Counted from the stretch's first letter, positions 19,124 through 29,998 are shown. The stretch: 60,990 bases of DNA from Coemansia sp. RSA 1804 (GCA_027578815.1 JANBTH010000020.1:1-60990); one strand, 5' to 3'. A program made the numbers and translations. Notes: generated from the sequence alone by a model not told the origin.

Positions 19124-20932
19124 CTCTTTGTTTCTTTGCTTCTCTTAAAAAAGACCAGTAGAAAAGATGTGTTGAAAAGAAACGAATGACAGAATCACCG
19201 ACCGCCCAGCAAAGAGTAAACAACGCAACAAGGAGGAGGAGGAGAAGGGGAGCGGAGCAGAAATGATACTATAGATAAAAACTATAGATAGAAATAGAAA
19301 AAAAAACTAAAAAAGAACGAATAAAAAGAAACCCAAAGAAAAAAAACTGAAAAATGAGAAAAGCATGGATGCTATTATATATTTTTTTATTTCATCTTGG
19401 GTGTTGCCAGGGACATTCACAAGAAAAAAAGAAGCATACAGGGTAGTAATGCATGCAAAAACAAAAAGTGAATATTCGCAACAACATAGAGGATGAGTGA
19501 GCGCGGTTCTCTGACTTCCTCTTTTCTGTTCCTCGCCTTTTTCTTTGCAGCCTGCTTTTGTCCAGAAGAGTTGCGTCTTTCTGGACTACAATTGCATTTT
19601 TAGGGGGGAAGAGGGGCGATGTTGTTTTTTTGTTCTTCCACTCTTCCCCAGTTTGGGAATCAGAGAATGCACGCACAAACGGAACGAGCAATAATCTCAG
19701 GTATTGTCAACCCCGACTCTAGGCTTTTCTGCACGCTCAGACGCCGGCCATGGGGCTGAGTCAGTATACTGTTGATTCCATCTATCTGTCAAGAAAGATA
19801 AAAAATATTTCCAGTGGCGATAATACATTCCATCTCTCCACATTTGCTTAAAGCTCAGTAATAATTGCTTTTTTACCCAGCAAATGGTGTCTACTCCGTT
19901 TTTATCTTTTTTATGTTGTGGCGCAGCTTTCGCTCACTCTACATTCACATTTGTCTATTTATGTCATACACTCTCCACATTGGCCTACCGAGCCACTTTC
20001 GTCCATTTGAAACCGAATAAATGGAAGAAATGGAATGTCAAGTGACAACAAGCAATGAGCGAGTGAGTGGCAAATACTGGCTGAACATGAGTGAAAAGAA
20101 TCCTTGTGATATGGCACGTCCACTTGGACAACAAACATCATTAATTTACATTCTCTATTTTTCTTGCTCTCAAAATCCCCGTATATTGTTTTTAGCTTGT
20201 TCAATATCAACAAAGAAAAATAATTGTCATTTTTAGTTTTAATTTGGCATACGTAAGTGGCTGGTTGAAATAAAAAAAGACAAAAAGTAAAATCCACTTG
20301 TATGTGTACATGTCTTATTCTCATTACTAGTCGCAAATCCTTGATACCGCTACCGAGCAACTGCCGACATTTTTTGAGCCTTATCTTTGTATTCTCATTT
20401 CCCAAAGCAAGAATAGATTATCCACAACAAGGCCAATGTGCTTGGTTGGCAAGGATCACTCACGTTAACATGAATTTTTTCAGCCTTTTTCCAAATGAGA
20501 TGATAAAATAAAAATAAACAAACAGATCAAATCTGATCGACGCAAGAGGAGATTTATGAATAATGCCACTAGTAATCGGACTACACTATTCCTAAGGCAC
20601 ACTGAAGAAAAAAAAAATCACACTCTCAAGTGGAATTTGATGACGATAATCTGCGACTGGCTAAATTTCCCTCATCAGTTATTTTTTGATTCGATCGTCT
20701 TACCGAAAGCAGTGGAACCGGAAGGAACAAACAAGAAAAAGATGGGTTTGATGGAGCGTTAGAACGGAAAAAAGAAAAGCCAACGCTAGCTGAAGAAAAC
20801 CTCTTTTCTTTTCTTTCTTTACTTCTGCTTATTTGATCATTACTTTGTCTGTTTGCTGCTATACTAGATCCACATATCCGATCTTCTTTGTTCTTTATTC
20901 TATTCCCAATAAAAAACGGCCTTGCCATAGCC
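19124..20932. other. Intergenic between XPR1 and TRAP1 genes
   Basis: About 1.8 kb, AT-rich, divergent promoter space. A GGAGGAGGAGGAG run is near 19230, and A-rich runs (19300-19350) and T-rich runs are scattered. Open frames here are short or start at non-ATG codons and show no domain. No tRNA or other RNA gene was recognised by eye. Confidence 0.5.
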
Positions 20933-23137
20933 ATGCGTCAGGTATCATTCTACACAGCGCGCACACGCGTTCTTGCAGCTGCTTCCCGAGCATCCGGAGC
21001 TGGAGCTGGAGCTTACCGCTCAGCTGCTGCCGCCGCACATAGCCGCTTGCTCTCTTCGGCTATTTCCCGTACCAATGCTGTATCGTCGCCGAATCCCGCA
21101 GCTCTAAACACGCGGTTTGCACGCTACTACTCTACAGAACCCAAAGATGAGAGCAGCGAGGCAAAGGAGGAGTCAGCTGAGCCCTCGGTGGAGAGCGAGC
21201 CCAAAGCAGAAGACAGCAGACCGAAGGAAGCGGCCGTCGGACCATCGGAGAAACACGAGTTCAAGGCAGAGACCAAGAAGCTCCTGCACATAGTGGCACA
21301 CTCGCTGTACTCGCAGCGCGAGGTGTTTGTACGGGAACTGATTTCGAATGCATCGGATGCGCTGGAGAAGCTGCGGCACCTCCAGGTGACCAACGCCGAC
21401 GCCGGCACGGATGCGCCGATGGAGATCCGGATTGACGCGGACGCTGAGAAGAAGACGCTGTCGTTCAGTGATTCGGGAATCGGAATGAGCGAGGACGAGC
21501 TCAAGGAAAACTTGGGCACGATTGCGCGCTCCGGATCAAAGGCGTATATCGAGAAGATGGAGGGGAGCGCGGGTAAATCGAAGGACGCGGCTAACTCTAT
21601 TGTGGGCCAGTTTGGCGTCGGGTTCTACTCGGCATTCATGGTTGGCGACGACATCACGGTGTACACGCGGTCGGCAGCGCTAGGCAGCCAGGGCTTCTGC
21701 TGGAAGTCGGACGGACTCGGCTCGTACACGATATCCAAGGCGGAGAATGTCCCAGTTGGAACAAAGATCGTGATTGGCGTCAGGGACGATGCAAAGGAGT
21801 TCCTGAGCGAGGAGAGGCTGAAGGAGACGATCAAGAAGTACAGCAACTTTGTGGGCTTCCCGATCTCGGTGAATGGAGAGAAGGTCAACACGGTGGAGGC
21901 GCTGTGGACCAAGGACAAGAGCGAGATCAGCGAGGAGGAGCACAAGAACTTTTACCGGTTTGTGTCGCACTCGTGGGACGATCCCATGTACCATCTTGTG
22001 TACAAGGCCGATGGCCCGATCTCGATCCGCAGTATCCTGTACACGCCCACGAAGAACCCAGAGGCAATGGGCTTTGAGCACAAAAAGCCCGGCGTCAGCC
22101 TTTATTCGCGCAAGGTGCTGATCATGGCCAATGCCAAGGGGATCCTGCCCAGCTGGCTCCGCTTTGTGCAGGGCGTTGTCGATTCGGAAGATCTGCCACT
22201 GAATCTCTCCCGCGAGCTCCTGCAAAACGGCCCGGTCATTGCGCGCCTCAAGTCGATCATCACGTCGCGTGTCATCAAGTGGCTTCAGGAGGAGTCCCGC
22301 AAGGACGCCGACAAGTACAGCGAGTTCTTCCGCGCCTTTTCCATCTACATCAAGGAGGGCGTGTGCCAGGATCTGGAGCACCAGAAGGAGACCGCCAAGC
22401 TGCTGCGCTTTGAGACGTCGGCCAGCGAGGCCGGCAAGCTCATTGCGTTGGGCGAGTACGTGGACCGCATGCCCAGCGACCAGAAGTACATCTACTACTT
22501 CTGCGCGCCCAAGCGCCAGGTGGCCGAGGAAAGCCCCTACTACGAGCCGTTCAAGAAGCACGGCACCGAGGTTCTGTTCCTGCACCACTCGCTCGACGAG
22601 TTCGTGATGGGGCGGCTGTCCGAGTTCCAGGGGAAGCGCCTGGTTTCCGTCGAGTCCGAGGAGGCTGGCCAGGAGATCAAGGCGTGGAGCGCAAAGGACG
22701 GTGATGCGGAGTCGTCCGCTGACGGCTCGGCCGGCGCCCTGACCAAAGAGCAGGCAGATGAGCTGACCTCCTGGATGCTCGCTGCTCTAGGCACCAAGGC
22801 AAAGGCCGTCAAAGTGTCCGACCGCTACATGACGTATCCGGCCATCGTCACCGACTTTGACTCTCCAGCCGTCCGCAACATGATGAAGATGATGGCTGCG
22901 AACGGCGATGGCCCCGAGCTCCCGCAGCGGCCCTGCGTTGTCGAGATCAATGCCAGCGATCCCATCGTCAAGAACCTGTTCCTCCTCAAGTCCTCCGACG
23001 AGGGGCTTGCGCGCAAGGTCTCCCACCAGCTTTTCGACAATGCGCTCATTGCCGCGGGCATTCTCGATGACCCGAGAACGATGCTCAAGCGTCTGAACGA
23101 CATCATTGCCGTTGCCGTTGCCGCTGACAAGAACTAG
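20933..23137 (+). CDS. TRAP1: Mitochondrial Hsp90 chaperone TRAP1
   Basis: Hsp90-family ATPase of the mitochondrial matrix, 734 residues. An Arg/Ala/Ser-rich presequence (MRQVSFYTARTRVLAAASRA) is followed by an acidic Glu/Lys linker. The GHKL ATPase domain shows EVFVRELISNASDALEKLR (Bergerat-fold Glu and Asn), DSGIGMSEDEL, GTIARSGSKAY and GQFGVGFYSAFMV. The middle domain has LPLNLSRELLQ, carrying the conserved Arg. The C-terminal dimerisation domain ends without MEEVD, as expected for an organellar Hsp90. The first ATG in frame with a presequence is at 20933. Upstream codons lack a Met. It is a strongly GC-biased ORF, convergent with the chorismate mutase gene. Confidence 0.95.
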   Translation: MRQVSFYTARTRVLAAASRASGAGAGAYRSAAAAAHSRLLSSAISRTNAVSSPNPAALNTRFARYYSTEPKDESSEAKEESAEPSVESEPKAEDSRPKEAAVGPSEKHEFKAETKKLLHIVAHSLYSQREVFVRELISNASDALEKLRHLQVTNADAGTDAPMEIRIDADAEKKTLSFSDSGIGMSEDELKENLGTIARSGSKAYIEKMEGSAGKSKDAANSIVGQFGVGFYSAFMVGDDITVYTRSAALGSQGFCWKSDGLGSYTISKAENVPVGTKIVIGVRDDAKEFLSEERLKETIKKYSNFVGFPISVNGEKVNTVEALWTKDKSEISEEEHKNFYRFVSHSWDDPMYHLVYKADGPISIRSILYTPTKNPEAMGFEHKKPGVSLYSRKVLIMANAKGILPSWLRFVQGVVDSEDLPLNLSRELLQNGPVIARLKSIITSRVIKWLQEESRKDADKYSEFFRAFSIYIKEGVCQDLEHQKETAKLLRFETSASEAGKLIALGEYVDRMPSDQKYIYYFCAPKRQVAEESPYYEPFKKHGTEVLFLHHSLDEFVMGRLSEFQGKRLVSVESEEAGQEIKAWSAKDGDAESSADGSAGALTKEQADELTSWMLAALGTKAKAVKVSDRYMTYPAIVTDFDSPAVRNMMKMMAANGDGPELPQRPCVVEINASDPIVKNLFLLKSSDEGLARKVSHQLFDNALIAAGILDDPRTMLKRLNDIIAVAVAADKN

Positions 23138-23163
23138 CTTTATTAGTGCCAACCACCGATCTT

Positions 23164-23291
23164 CTGCCTGCCGGCCGTGGCGGGCAGGCAGACAAGCCAG
23201 GAAAAGGCTAAAGTGAATAAATAGAACAGAACAGAGCAGAACAGAGCAGAGCAGAGCAGAGCAGAGCAGAGCAGAGCAGAGCAGAGCAGAG
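23164..23291. repeat. Hairpin and pentanucleotide microsatellite downstream of TRAP1
   Basis: A perfect 9-bp stem (CTGCCTGCC at 23164-23172 with GGCAGGCAG at 23183-23191) is followed by about 13 units of a 5-bp repeat, AGAAC/AGAGC, from 23224 to 23291. The last nine or so units are pure AGAGC. Both lie in the 187-bp gap between two convergent genes, where both transcripts must end. The microsatellite is likely length-variable. Confidence 0.85.
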
Positions 23292-23324
23292 TGGCTCCTT
23301 GCCCAACACAGGAGCGAGATGGCT

Positions 23325-24185
23325 CTACTTCTGGTTGCTGTTGTCGAGACGGTGGAGCAGGTACTCGACCTCGACCTCCTTGGTCAGCGGAATGACGTAG
23401 TCGCGATACAGCGACACCACGAGATCGTAGTCGACACGGGACTTGACGCGCTCCTCGGCAGGCGCTGTGGATGCATCGGCCAGCAATGCGCTGGCGCCGC
23501 TGACGGTGGTGCATCCGTCGGCATCCAGGGTTGCCGACGAGAGATCCTGGCCGTAGATCATGGCCTTCGCCTTGAGTCTTTTGAGCAGCTTCTCCTCCAC
23601 ACGGGCGTTCGTGAGCAGCTGCATCAGCCGCTCGCTGTTCCGCTCTCTGATAAGCCGCACGTACTCGGCGTGGTGCTCGGGGTCCTGGAACTTTGACTCG
23701 GCCACGAACTTGCCGTAGTGGATGCGGCGGGAAAGTGCCTGGAGACACTCGATGTCGCGGGTGGCCGAGCTCCCGTAGTTCGTGTCGTCGCCCCTTTCTG
23801 TGATCTCGGGCACCACGGTGTTGACGTAGACGTTGAAGATCTCGTCGTTGATGTTGATCTTAGCCGGATCAACCAGCACTGGCGGGTAGTTCAGCGGCGG
23901 CAGCACCGGGTCGGGGAGATTGTCCGTGAACGGGTACTCGTCGGGACTCTGGTACCTGCGCACCTTGGCGTGTACGCATTCCACCTCCTTCAGAAACCAC
24001 GACAGAAACGAGCCCTGGTGTCCGTCCTTGAACTTCATTTTGCCCGCGTCGTAGATCCCCTTGTTGTGCTTGAACTGCGACCGCTCGATCAGCGCAAATA
24101 TTATCGTGTCCTCTAACCGCACCAGCGTGTCGCGCAGCTCGCTGAGATCCGGAGCTGCTCCGAGTATCAGCAGGTTTCTGGACAT
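23325..24185 (-). CDS. ARO7: Chorismate mutase
   Basis: Converts chorismate to prephenate at the branch point to phenylalanine and tyrosine. The 286 residues are close to fungal AroQ-type enzymes. Helical landmarks: LSELRDTLVRLEDTIIFALIERSQF at the N-terminus (active-site Arg and Glu), PFTDNLPDPVLPPLNYPP, the NINDEIFNVYVNTVVPEI segment, NYGSSATRDIECLQALSRRIHYGKFVAESKF, and C-terminal VKSRVDYDLVVSLYRDYVIPLTKEVEVEYLL. Fungal members are activated by Trp and inhibited by Tyr; the same fold suggests the same here. An Ala/Ser-rich loop (about 226-245) lengthens the region before the last helix. The ATG at 24185 is the natural start. Confidence 0.95.
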   Translation of the reverse strand: MSRNLLILGAAPDLSELRDTLVRLEDTIIFALIERSQFKHNKGIYDAGKMKFKDGHQGSFLSWFLKEVECVHAKVRRYQSPDEYPFTDNLPDPVLPPLNYPPVLVDPAKININDEIFNVYVNTVVPEITERGDDTNYGSSATRDIECLQALSRRIHYGKFVAESKFQDPEHHAEYVRLIRERNSERLMQLLTNARVEEKLLKRLKAKAMIYGQDLSSATLDADGCTTVSGASALLADASTAPAEERVKSRVDYDLVVSLYRDYVIPLTKEVEVEYLLHRLDNSNQK

Positions 24186-24692
24186 TTCTCTGTTCTAGTA
24201 TGCCAAGGAGGAAATAAAAAGTAATTTTAAAAAAAGAACATGAATTGGCGATAACAGCAATGCCTAAAGCAATAAAGCGAGTGGCAAGATCGAGAGCAGA
24301 GGAGAAAACGCAAACGCAGGCTGGACAAAAAAGTGCCTGGGTTCTGTGGAAGGAAAGAAAGAAAAATAAAAGCCGAGCAAAATCGGCCCCTGTGCCTTTT
24401 TCCGCGACCAACCCCACCTCCATCTTCTCGAGTCATTAACAAAGAAATCAGCTCAGGGCTTGCTTGACTTGCGAGGGACTCCCACTAATCTAGTCATCGG
24501 ACGTGATTGCGAATCACCAGATGATCCAGAGTGATCTGGTTGCAATTTGAATCTACCGACTTTTTTCTTTTCTTTTTTTAAACGAAGAGCATTGAAATTT
24601 TCAACGTCTCTAGCCTTGGGGTTCTCTTCTCGCACAGCCTCCAAATTCATATAACTCGCTTATTGCCTGCAGGAATTACTCGTATTTTTGTT
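24186..24692. other. Divergent promoter between ARO7 and NOP53
   Basis: About 500 bp. No gene is supported. A short inverted motif, GATGATCCAGAGTGATC, is near 24517. The region should hold promoters for the two flanking genes. Confidence 0.45.
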
Positions 24693-26045
24693 ATGTCCTC
24701 GCTGGTGGCAAGCTCAAAAGCGTCTCCGGATGCCATTGCAGACAAGCAAGCAGCAAAGAAGACGCGCGGGGGACGCAAGAACAAGACGTCCCAGTGGCGC
24801 AAGGACATAGACCTCGACGATGTTGAGGACGGGCTAGAGGAGAGGCGCGAGGAGGAGCGGCAGGGAGGCACGATTGAGGAGCGGCAGGACGCCGATCTCT
24901 TTGTGGTGGACGCTGCTGGTGACGCACAGGAGAGGGCCAGACAGAAGAAGAAGAAGAAGCTTCGTCTGGACGAAATCCTTGGCAAGCGGTCTGGGGTCAA
25001 GGTCCCGGTCATTGGCAGCAAGATGAGCGAGGAGCGGAGAAGACGAAGGGAGGAGCATGCGCTCAGGCAGCGGTTGAAGAAGGTTGCGGGGCTCGCTGAA
25101 ACTGCCAGCACATCAAGGGCGCAGGGAATCAAGGCCAAAGCCCCGGCTGCCGATTACGATATTTGGGGAATGCCCGGACCCACCACGCCAGCAGAGTCTG
25201 CGCAGGCGCTTGCTGGCGGCAGGCAGAGCACGAAACGAAGGGGCAACGTCACACGGGAGAAACTGAAGCACCTGTCGATGCTGCCGGCCGTCGATGTTGC
25301 CCACCCTGGCGCATCGTACATGCCGACCGAGAAGGACCACAAGGAGCTGATTGGCATGGCTGAGACTGAGTATGTGGGCAAGATCCGTGCTGCTGAAAAG
25401 TACAAGCATGTCAGCACCAAAAACACCGTGGATCCGATAGACAGTATGAACGAATGCGCCGAGATTGTCATGAGAGAGCTTGATGCTGCTACTGCGAATG
25501 CTCAAGGAACCGCGGATGACGGATCTGACAGCAATTCCGACTCTGGTTCCGGCCCAGCCTCGGACGACGACGACGCCGACAACCAGGCGCGGACGTCATC
25601 GGATCCGAGACGCAAGACCAGGGTCGAGCGCAACAGACAGCGCAAGGCAGCGCAGAAGCTGTTTGAGGAGCGGAATGCCAAGGACCTGAAGAAGCATCTC
25701 CACCAGCTCGAGATGTCAAGGAGGCTTGGCGGCAAGGTGGACACGTCGCTTGAGAAGGCAGAAGTCGTTGCCGACACCAAGCGCAAGCAGGCGGAGGAAA
25801 GGGCAAAGCTGCCTCTCAAGAGGATTGGCAAGAACTCCGTCCCTGAGACCCCTATCGCCGTCAAACTCACGGAGGAGCTGCCCAGATCGCTGCGTGAGCT
25901 GGCGCCGGAGACCAATGGCTTTGCGGAGGTCTACAACTCGCTTGTCAGACGCAACTTCATCGAGCCCCCCTCTTCTAAGCGGGCAAAGAAGATTGTGGCC
26001 AAGACGAAGACAACCGAGAAGTGGTCATACAAGGACTTTGTTTAG
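24693..26045 (+). CDS. NOP53: Ribosome biogenesis protein Nop53 (GLTSCR2/PICT1 family)
   Basis: Nucleolar 60S assembly factor. Nop53 recruits the Mtr4 helicase/exosome to pre-60S particles. The 450 residues are highly charged. N-terminal landmarks are RKNKTSQWRKDIDLDDVEDGLEE and ADLFVVDAAGD. The YDIWGMPG motif and HPGASYMPTEKDHKELI are characteristic of the family, followed by a Ser/Asp-rich stretch, VERNRQRKAAQKLFEE and the C-terminal DELPRSLREL-type motif (here TEELPRSLRELAPE), ending in YKDFV. The ATG at 24693 is chosen; the frame is open ten codons further but starts there with TTG. It is in tandem with the ZCCHC9-like gene 230 bp downstream, also nucleolar in related organisms. Confidence 0.93.
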   Translation: MSSLVASSKASPDAIADKQAAKKTRGGRKNKTSQWRKDIDLDDVEDGLEERREEERQGGTIEERQDADLFVVDAAGDAQERARQKKKKKLRLDEILGKRSGVKVPVIGSKMSEERRRRREEHALRQRLKKVAGLAETASTSRAQGIKAKAPAADYDIWGMPGPTTPAESAQALAGGRQSTKRRGNVTREKLKHLSMLPAVDVAHPGASYMPTEKDHKELIGMAETEYVGKIRAAEKYKHVSTKNTVDPIDSMNECAEIVMRELDAATANAQGTADDGSDSNSDSGSGPASDDDDADNQARTSSDPRRKTRVERNRQRKAAQKLFEERNAKDLKKHLHQLEMSRRLGGKVDTSLEKAEVVADTKRKQAEERAKLPLKRIGKNSVPETPIAVKLTEELPRSLRELAPETNGFAEVYNSLVRRNFIEPPSSKRAKKIVAKTKTTEKWSYKDFV

Positions 26046-26077
26046 CGGCTTCAGTTCATATGTTTTCATTCACCACA

Positions 26078-26101
26078 AATCCAATCCAATCCAATCCAAT
26101 C
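26078..26101. repeat. AATCC pentanucleotide repeat
   Basis: Nearly five units of AATCC directly after the NOP53 coding region, in its likely 3' UTR. It is short and probably length-variable between strains. Confidence 0.85.
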
Positions 26102-26275
26102 TTCTAGCATGTGATCAGATCAGCGATGAAAAAAGTCAAACTTTCAATCGAAAAAAAACAAAAATTCAAGCTGTTTTCTACTCCTCGCTAGTTCGCTTGC
26201 TTCACTTGTAATATTTCTCAATTCGCCTCGCTAGTGAGTCCCTTGTACCGCACATTATAAAACCGTAGAGGAGAA

Positions 26276-27001
26276 ATGACGCGCGTGGCAAAGCGAGCAC
26301 CAAAACGCCCCGAGTCAGGCGGAGAGTTTGTGTCGAAGCCGCTGGTGCCAAAAAAGTCCGAGATCGAGCGGCTAGGACAGAAGAGAAAAGAGGCATCATC
26401 GGAAGGCCGGCAAAAGCGTCGGCGGAACGAGGATAACGACGGTGGGCACGGCAACTACAAGCGGGAGCGCCCCGACGACCGCCAGAGCCAGCGCTCGGAG
26501 CAGCGGCGAGTGAGCCGGCTGTCGGAAAAGGAGAAGCGGTCCACGTGCTACCTGTGTCGCAAGCAGGGCCACCGCGTAAAGAACTGTCCAGAGGCGGTCA
26601 GCAACGATGTGGGCATGTGCTACCACTGCGGATCCGAGGACCACACAACAAAGAGCTGTCCAAAGCCCGGCAAAACGTTTCCGTTTGCCACCTGCTACGT
26701 GTGCAAGCAGCGCGGACACCTGGCCTCCAAGTGCAAGAGCAACGACAAGGGCCTGTATCCCAATGGCGGCGGCTGCAAGTACTGCGGCTCGAAACAGCAC
26801 CTTATGCGGGACTGCAAGCCCACGCAGAACACTATTGCGGGAACAACTGTCGGCATGGTTGATGCGAGCCAGGGCGGCGACGACGACGACGTGTTTGCCG
26901 CGCTTCACAGAAAGCAGGAGGACAAAGGCAAGGCTTCTGCTGTCCAGAAAGGGCAGGCTTCCGCCGTCCAGAGAGTCAAAAGGGTTGTGGCTAACTTCTA
27001 G
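26276..27001 (+). CDS. ZCCHC9-like zinc-knuckle protein
   Basis: A 241-residue basic protein with a Lys/Arg-rich N-terminal half (nuclear/nucleolar targeting likely) followed by four CCHC zinc knuckles: CYLCRKQGHRVKNC, CYHCGSEDHTTKSC, CYVCKQRGHLASKC and CKYCGSKQHLMRDC. The knuckle spacing, the KGLYPNGGGCKYCGS linker and the C-terminal acidic DDDDVFAALH element match the ZCCHC9 family. The human member is reported to act with the nuclear exosome in RNA processing. An exosome role alongside the neighbouring NOP53 is attractive but inferred. The start is the first ATG. The C-terminal KASAVQKGQASAVQR is a small internal duplication. Confidence 0.85.
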   Translation: MTRVAKRAPKRPESGGEFVSKPLVPKKSEIERLGQKRKEASSEGRQKRRRNEDNDGGHGNYKRERPDDRQSQRSEQRRVSRLSEKEKRSTCYLCRKQGHRVKNCPEAVSNDVGMCYHCGSEDHTTKSCPKPGKTFPFATCYVCKQRGHLASKCKSNDKGLYPNGGGCKYCGSKQHLMRDCKPTQNTIAGTTVGMVDASQGGDDDDVFAALHRKQEDKGKASAVQKGQASAVQRVKRVVANF

Positions 27002-28696
27002 ATAATTTGTCCGCTTTCAGTAATTGAGTCTGTGTTTTCTATTCTTTCTTTCCATCCTTGCTTCTCCAAACCCCCATAGAGACTGCACCGCTCTTTTTGC
27101 AAAGCCCTTTGCTGGAATGGCCCCTCCCCCCCACAGATTAGTAAGCAAACAAAGAGAGTTGGTTCCCTAAAACCCTCATTTACACCACCCGAAAACTGGA
27201 AATCCACAAAACCGCCGAATGGTCGTAGTCTAGGATGCCCGTGGCATTAGAGAGCTATAACTGGCGGATTTCCATGACGATGCTTCCCGGATGGAAATCG
27301 TTCTTGCAGGTTCTTGCAGGGCTGTACGACATGGGAAAGGCGAGGAGCAATGGGACCATGCAGAAGGACGATGGCGGAGACGGCCGTTCGAAGAGTATAC
27401 GCTGTTGGGTGGGAGTGTTAGAACGGCTTGTGCGGAATTGGTCTGGCCAATGCAAAATAACGGACAATGCCAGCTTTCTGTCATCGGGAAAAAAAAAAGA
27501 GGAGATGATTTTGGGGTTAGCCATATAAGAGTGTGAGGTGCGGAATTCGCTCGGCAAAAGAAAGGCTGACGGCAGTGGTGATCAGCAATCATCCATTTCT
27601 TCTGGATAGAGATATCAATGCGAGCAAAATCTTATACTCTTTATCTGAAGCAAAAAGGCCCACAACAGCACAGCCGCACTTTGGATACAAGTGCCAATGT
27701 GAGAATATACGCTGGAACTATTTGTAACATCTTCCTACAAAAAGCCATTGCCGTGGGCTCCGCTTTTCCTTCTCTGCTCTTTTTTTCTGTAAAGCGGTTG
27801 CTATCTTCATTTCTATTTCTCTGCTTTTCTATTTTCTCACCTTACATTTTTATCTCTCTTTCAATATTCCATTTTGCACTTGTTCGTCTGTAACTTGCTC
27901 AAGTCGCTCTCTTGTAGTCACTAGCACATAAGGTAAGCAGAGTGGAGCGGTTTCTGAGGATAAATAGTACAGGTTGCATGTGGTCGCTATCACATAGAGA
28001 ATAGAAGAGGAGATTGCTGTTGCGCTGTGCAGAGTTCTTGGCAATGATAGCTTCGGCTCTCTTACCGCTATCTTATTCTTCTTACCTGTCTCTCCAGCAT
28101 GCTACGTCTTTATTTCAGTTGGGGCTGCTGGATGCAATCCACACATGAGCAAGCGGCACAAGACAGGAAAAGATACTACTCCCTTGCCGGAATAGATTGC
28201 CATTTGTATATTTCTTTATATTGTCGGATGGGGAAGACATGAAAGAGAGAAGTCAACTAACTCTTTTTGCCTTTAGAGTGATATCGAGCGTACTTGTCTT
28301 TTAATATTTTTTCTTTCCATACTCTCTTCATTTTTGGTGCCAGGACGCTCATTTATCAGCTCCTCTTCTCTTTCTCAACCTGTTTGGATACACGACAACC
28401 CTTGTCTCTTTTTATTATTCCTCTTTTAAATGTCGTGCTCTGCATGAATTGTGGATTATGTCTCTCTGTCTATATTACTCTCTTGTTAATGTGCCTAGCC
28501 ATTTCAACACCAAACAAACAACGCAGAGCCTGCAAACAGACACATTCAGTAGAAAAGGGACATCCGCACATACTCTACCGAGCTTCTAATATACGTTGTT
28601 CACGTCTTCGCTATTTTTATTATCTGTAAAGGAAAAGTAGGAATCTAATATAATCAACCAACACATATACGGCCGAGGCTCATACACAACAACACC
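27002..28696. other. Intergenic upstream of the Sec14-like gene
   Basis: About 1.7 kb. Short frames on both strands show no domain. A small direct repeat, GTTCTTGCAG twice, occurs at 27300-27319. From 27760 to 28680 the plus strand is pyrimidine-rich and then A/C-rich up to the ATG at 28697, as in a long 5' leader. No RNA gene was recognised. Confidence 0.5.
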
Positions 28697-29818
28697 ATGC
28701 GTTCGCTTTTTGGATTCTACAAGTCCGAAGAAGACACGGCGGGTGCAACGGAAAAGACATCCAAAGATCCAACGCCAGCCAGCAGCCCTAAGAACAGGAG
28801 CACCGATGCGCTTGCCGTCCCGCCTGTGTTTGAATGCGACGTAAACGTAGAAGGCCCTCTGCAGGAGATCCGGCCGCTGACCGATGACGAGAAAAAGGTC
28901 TTTGATAAGATCAAGGCCGATGTTCCAGAACTGATCAAGGATCTGCCGCCCGTTGATCCCGAAGCCGTCAAGTTTGTCGATGAGGAGATTCCCCTGGACA
29001 TCGAGGACTGGCTAACCGACGAATGCATTGCACGGTATGTGCGTGCACGCAAGGGCGTCTACGAGGAGACCAAAAAGGCATTGCGGAAAACCATTGAATG
29101 GCGTGCAACCACGAGGCCCCACGCAATACGTCCCGATGTCGTTGAGATCGAGAACAAGACCGGCAAAATGTACTTTAACGGCTTTGACAAGCTCTCGCGC
29201 CCGGTTATCTACATGTACAATCACAAGCAGAACACAAAGGAGGCCGACAACCAGATCCGTTGGGTCGTCTATACGCTTGAGATGTGCATTCGCCACATGC
29301 GTCCCGGAGTCGAAAAGGTCACCCTTGCCATCGATGCCACCCACTGGGGCTTCTCCAACTCCGTGTACCTTGGCACAGCCAAAAAGTTCTTGGACACTCT
29401 AGCTAACCACTATCCCGAGCGGCTGGGTCGCGCAGTCGTCTTTATGCCGCCGAGGTTGTTTGTCGGCTTCTATAATCTCGTCTCGCCATTCATCGACCCG
29501 GTGACCAAGGCAAAGGTAGCCTTTATCAACCCGAACTCCACCGACGATGCACAGGCGCAGACGGACAACAGCAGCAGTCCCTGGGTTCCAATTGAGGAAT
29601 GCTTTGAACGCAGCAAGCTTGAAAAGGACTGCTATGGCAGCTGGGAATTCCAGTACAACCACACGATATACTGGCCAGCCGCTGAGAAGGAGTTTGCGCA
29701 GTTCAAGGCTAGTGTGGTGCAAGATAAAGGCGACAAACAAGGGCAAGACGGCGACGATAAGAATGAGGAGGTGAAGCAGGCGAAGGAGGAGACGAAGAAA
29801 GGGAAGATGGATGCTTGA
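28697..29818 (+). CDS. Sec14-like (CRAL-TRIO) lipid-transfer protein, PDR16-like
   Basis: A 373-residue protein with a CRAL-TRIO N-terminal helical lid (DWLTDECIARYVRARKGVYEETKKALRKTIEWR, about 110-143) and the lipid-binding fold (RPVIYMYNHKQNT, VTLAIDATHWGFSNSV, LDTLANHYPERLGRAVVFMPPRLFVGFYNLVSPFIDPVTKAKVAFI). The NHYPERL and PFIDPVTKAKV segments are Sec14 hallmarks. The HKQNT and ECFERSKLEKDCYG features resemble the fungal Pdr16/Sfh-type group, which exchanges phosphatidylinositol and sterol between membranes. N- and C-terminal tails are polar. It is likely cytosolic or peripheral on lipid droplets/ER, by family. It is convergent with the PRP4 gene. Confidence 0.88.
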   Translation: MRSLFGFYKSEEDTAGATEKTSKDPTPASSPKNRSTDALAVPPVFECDVNVEGPLQEIRPLTDDEKKVFDKIKADVPELIKDLPPVDPEAVKFVDEEIPLDIEDWLTDECIARYVRARKGVYEETKKALRKTIEWRATTRPHAIRPDVVEIENKTGKMYFNGFDKLSRPVIYMYNHKQNTKEADNQIRWVVYTLEMCIRHMRPGVEKVTLAIDATHWGFSNSVYLGTAKKFLDTLANHYPERLGRAVVFMPPRLFVGFYNLVSPFIDPVTKAKVAFINPNSTDDAQAQTDNSSSPWVPIEECFERSKLEKDCYGSWEFQYNHTIYWPAAEKEFAQFKASVVQDKGDKQGQDGDDKNEEVKQAKEETKKGKMDA

Positions 29819-29998
29819 GATGCGATTGAGAGCGGTTGTAGATCTATTAACGAGATAAAATATTTTGTTTTTGAAACCTGCCTCACTTTTGCATCAATAA
29901 GAAGTATACTTTGTATGAATGTCATGCAGTGAACAAAAGAACAACGCTCTAATTTTCTAGCAAAAAAAACTCCCTCAAGAGTAGATAAAGCTAACCAC

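Noticed and set aside
19959..20405. Minus-strand open frame of 148 codons between XPR1 and TRAP1
   Set aside because: Starts with TTG, has no domain, and lies in AT-rich intergenic sequence.
21680..22588. Minus-strand open frame of about 300 codons within TRAP1
   Set aside because: Shadow frame of a GC-biased coding region, with no recognisable motif.
27230..27592. Overlapping open frames on both strands upstream of the Sec14-like gene
   Set aside because: No motif on either strand and no codon-bias signal like that of the neighbouring genes.
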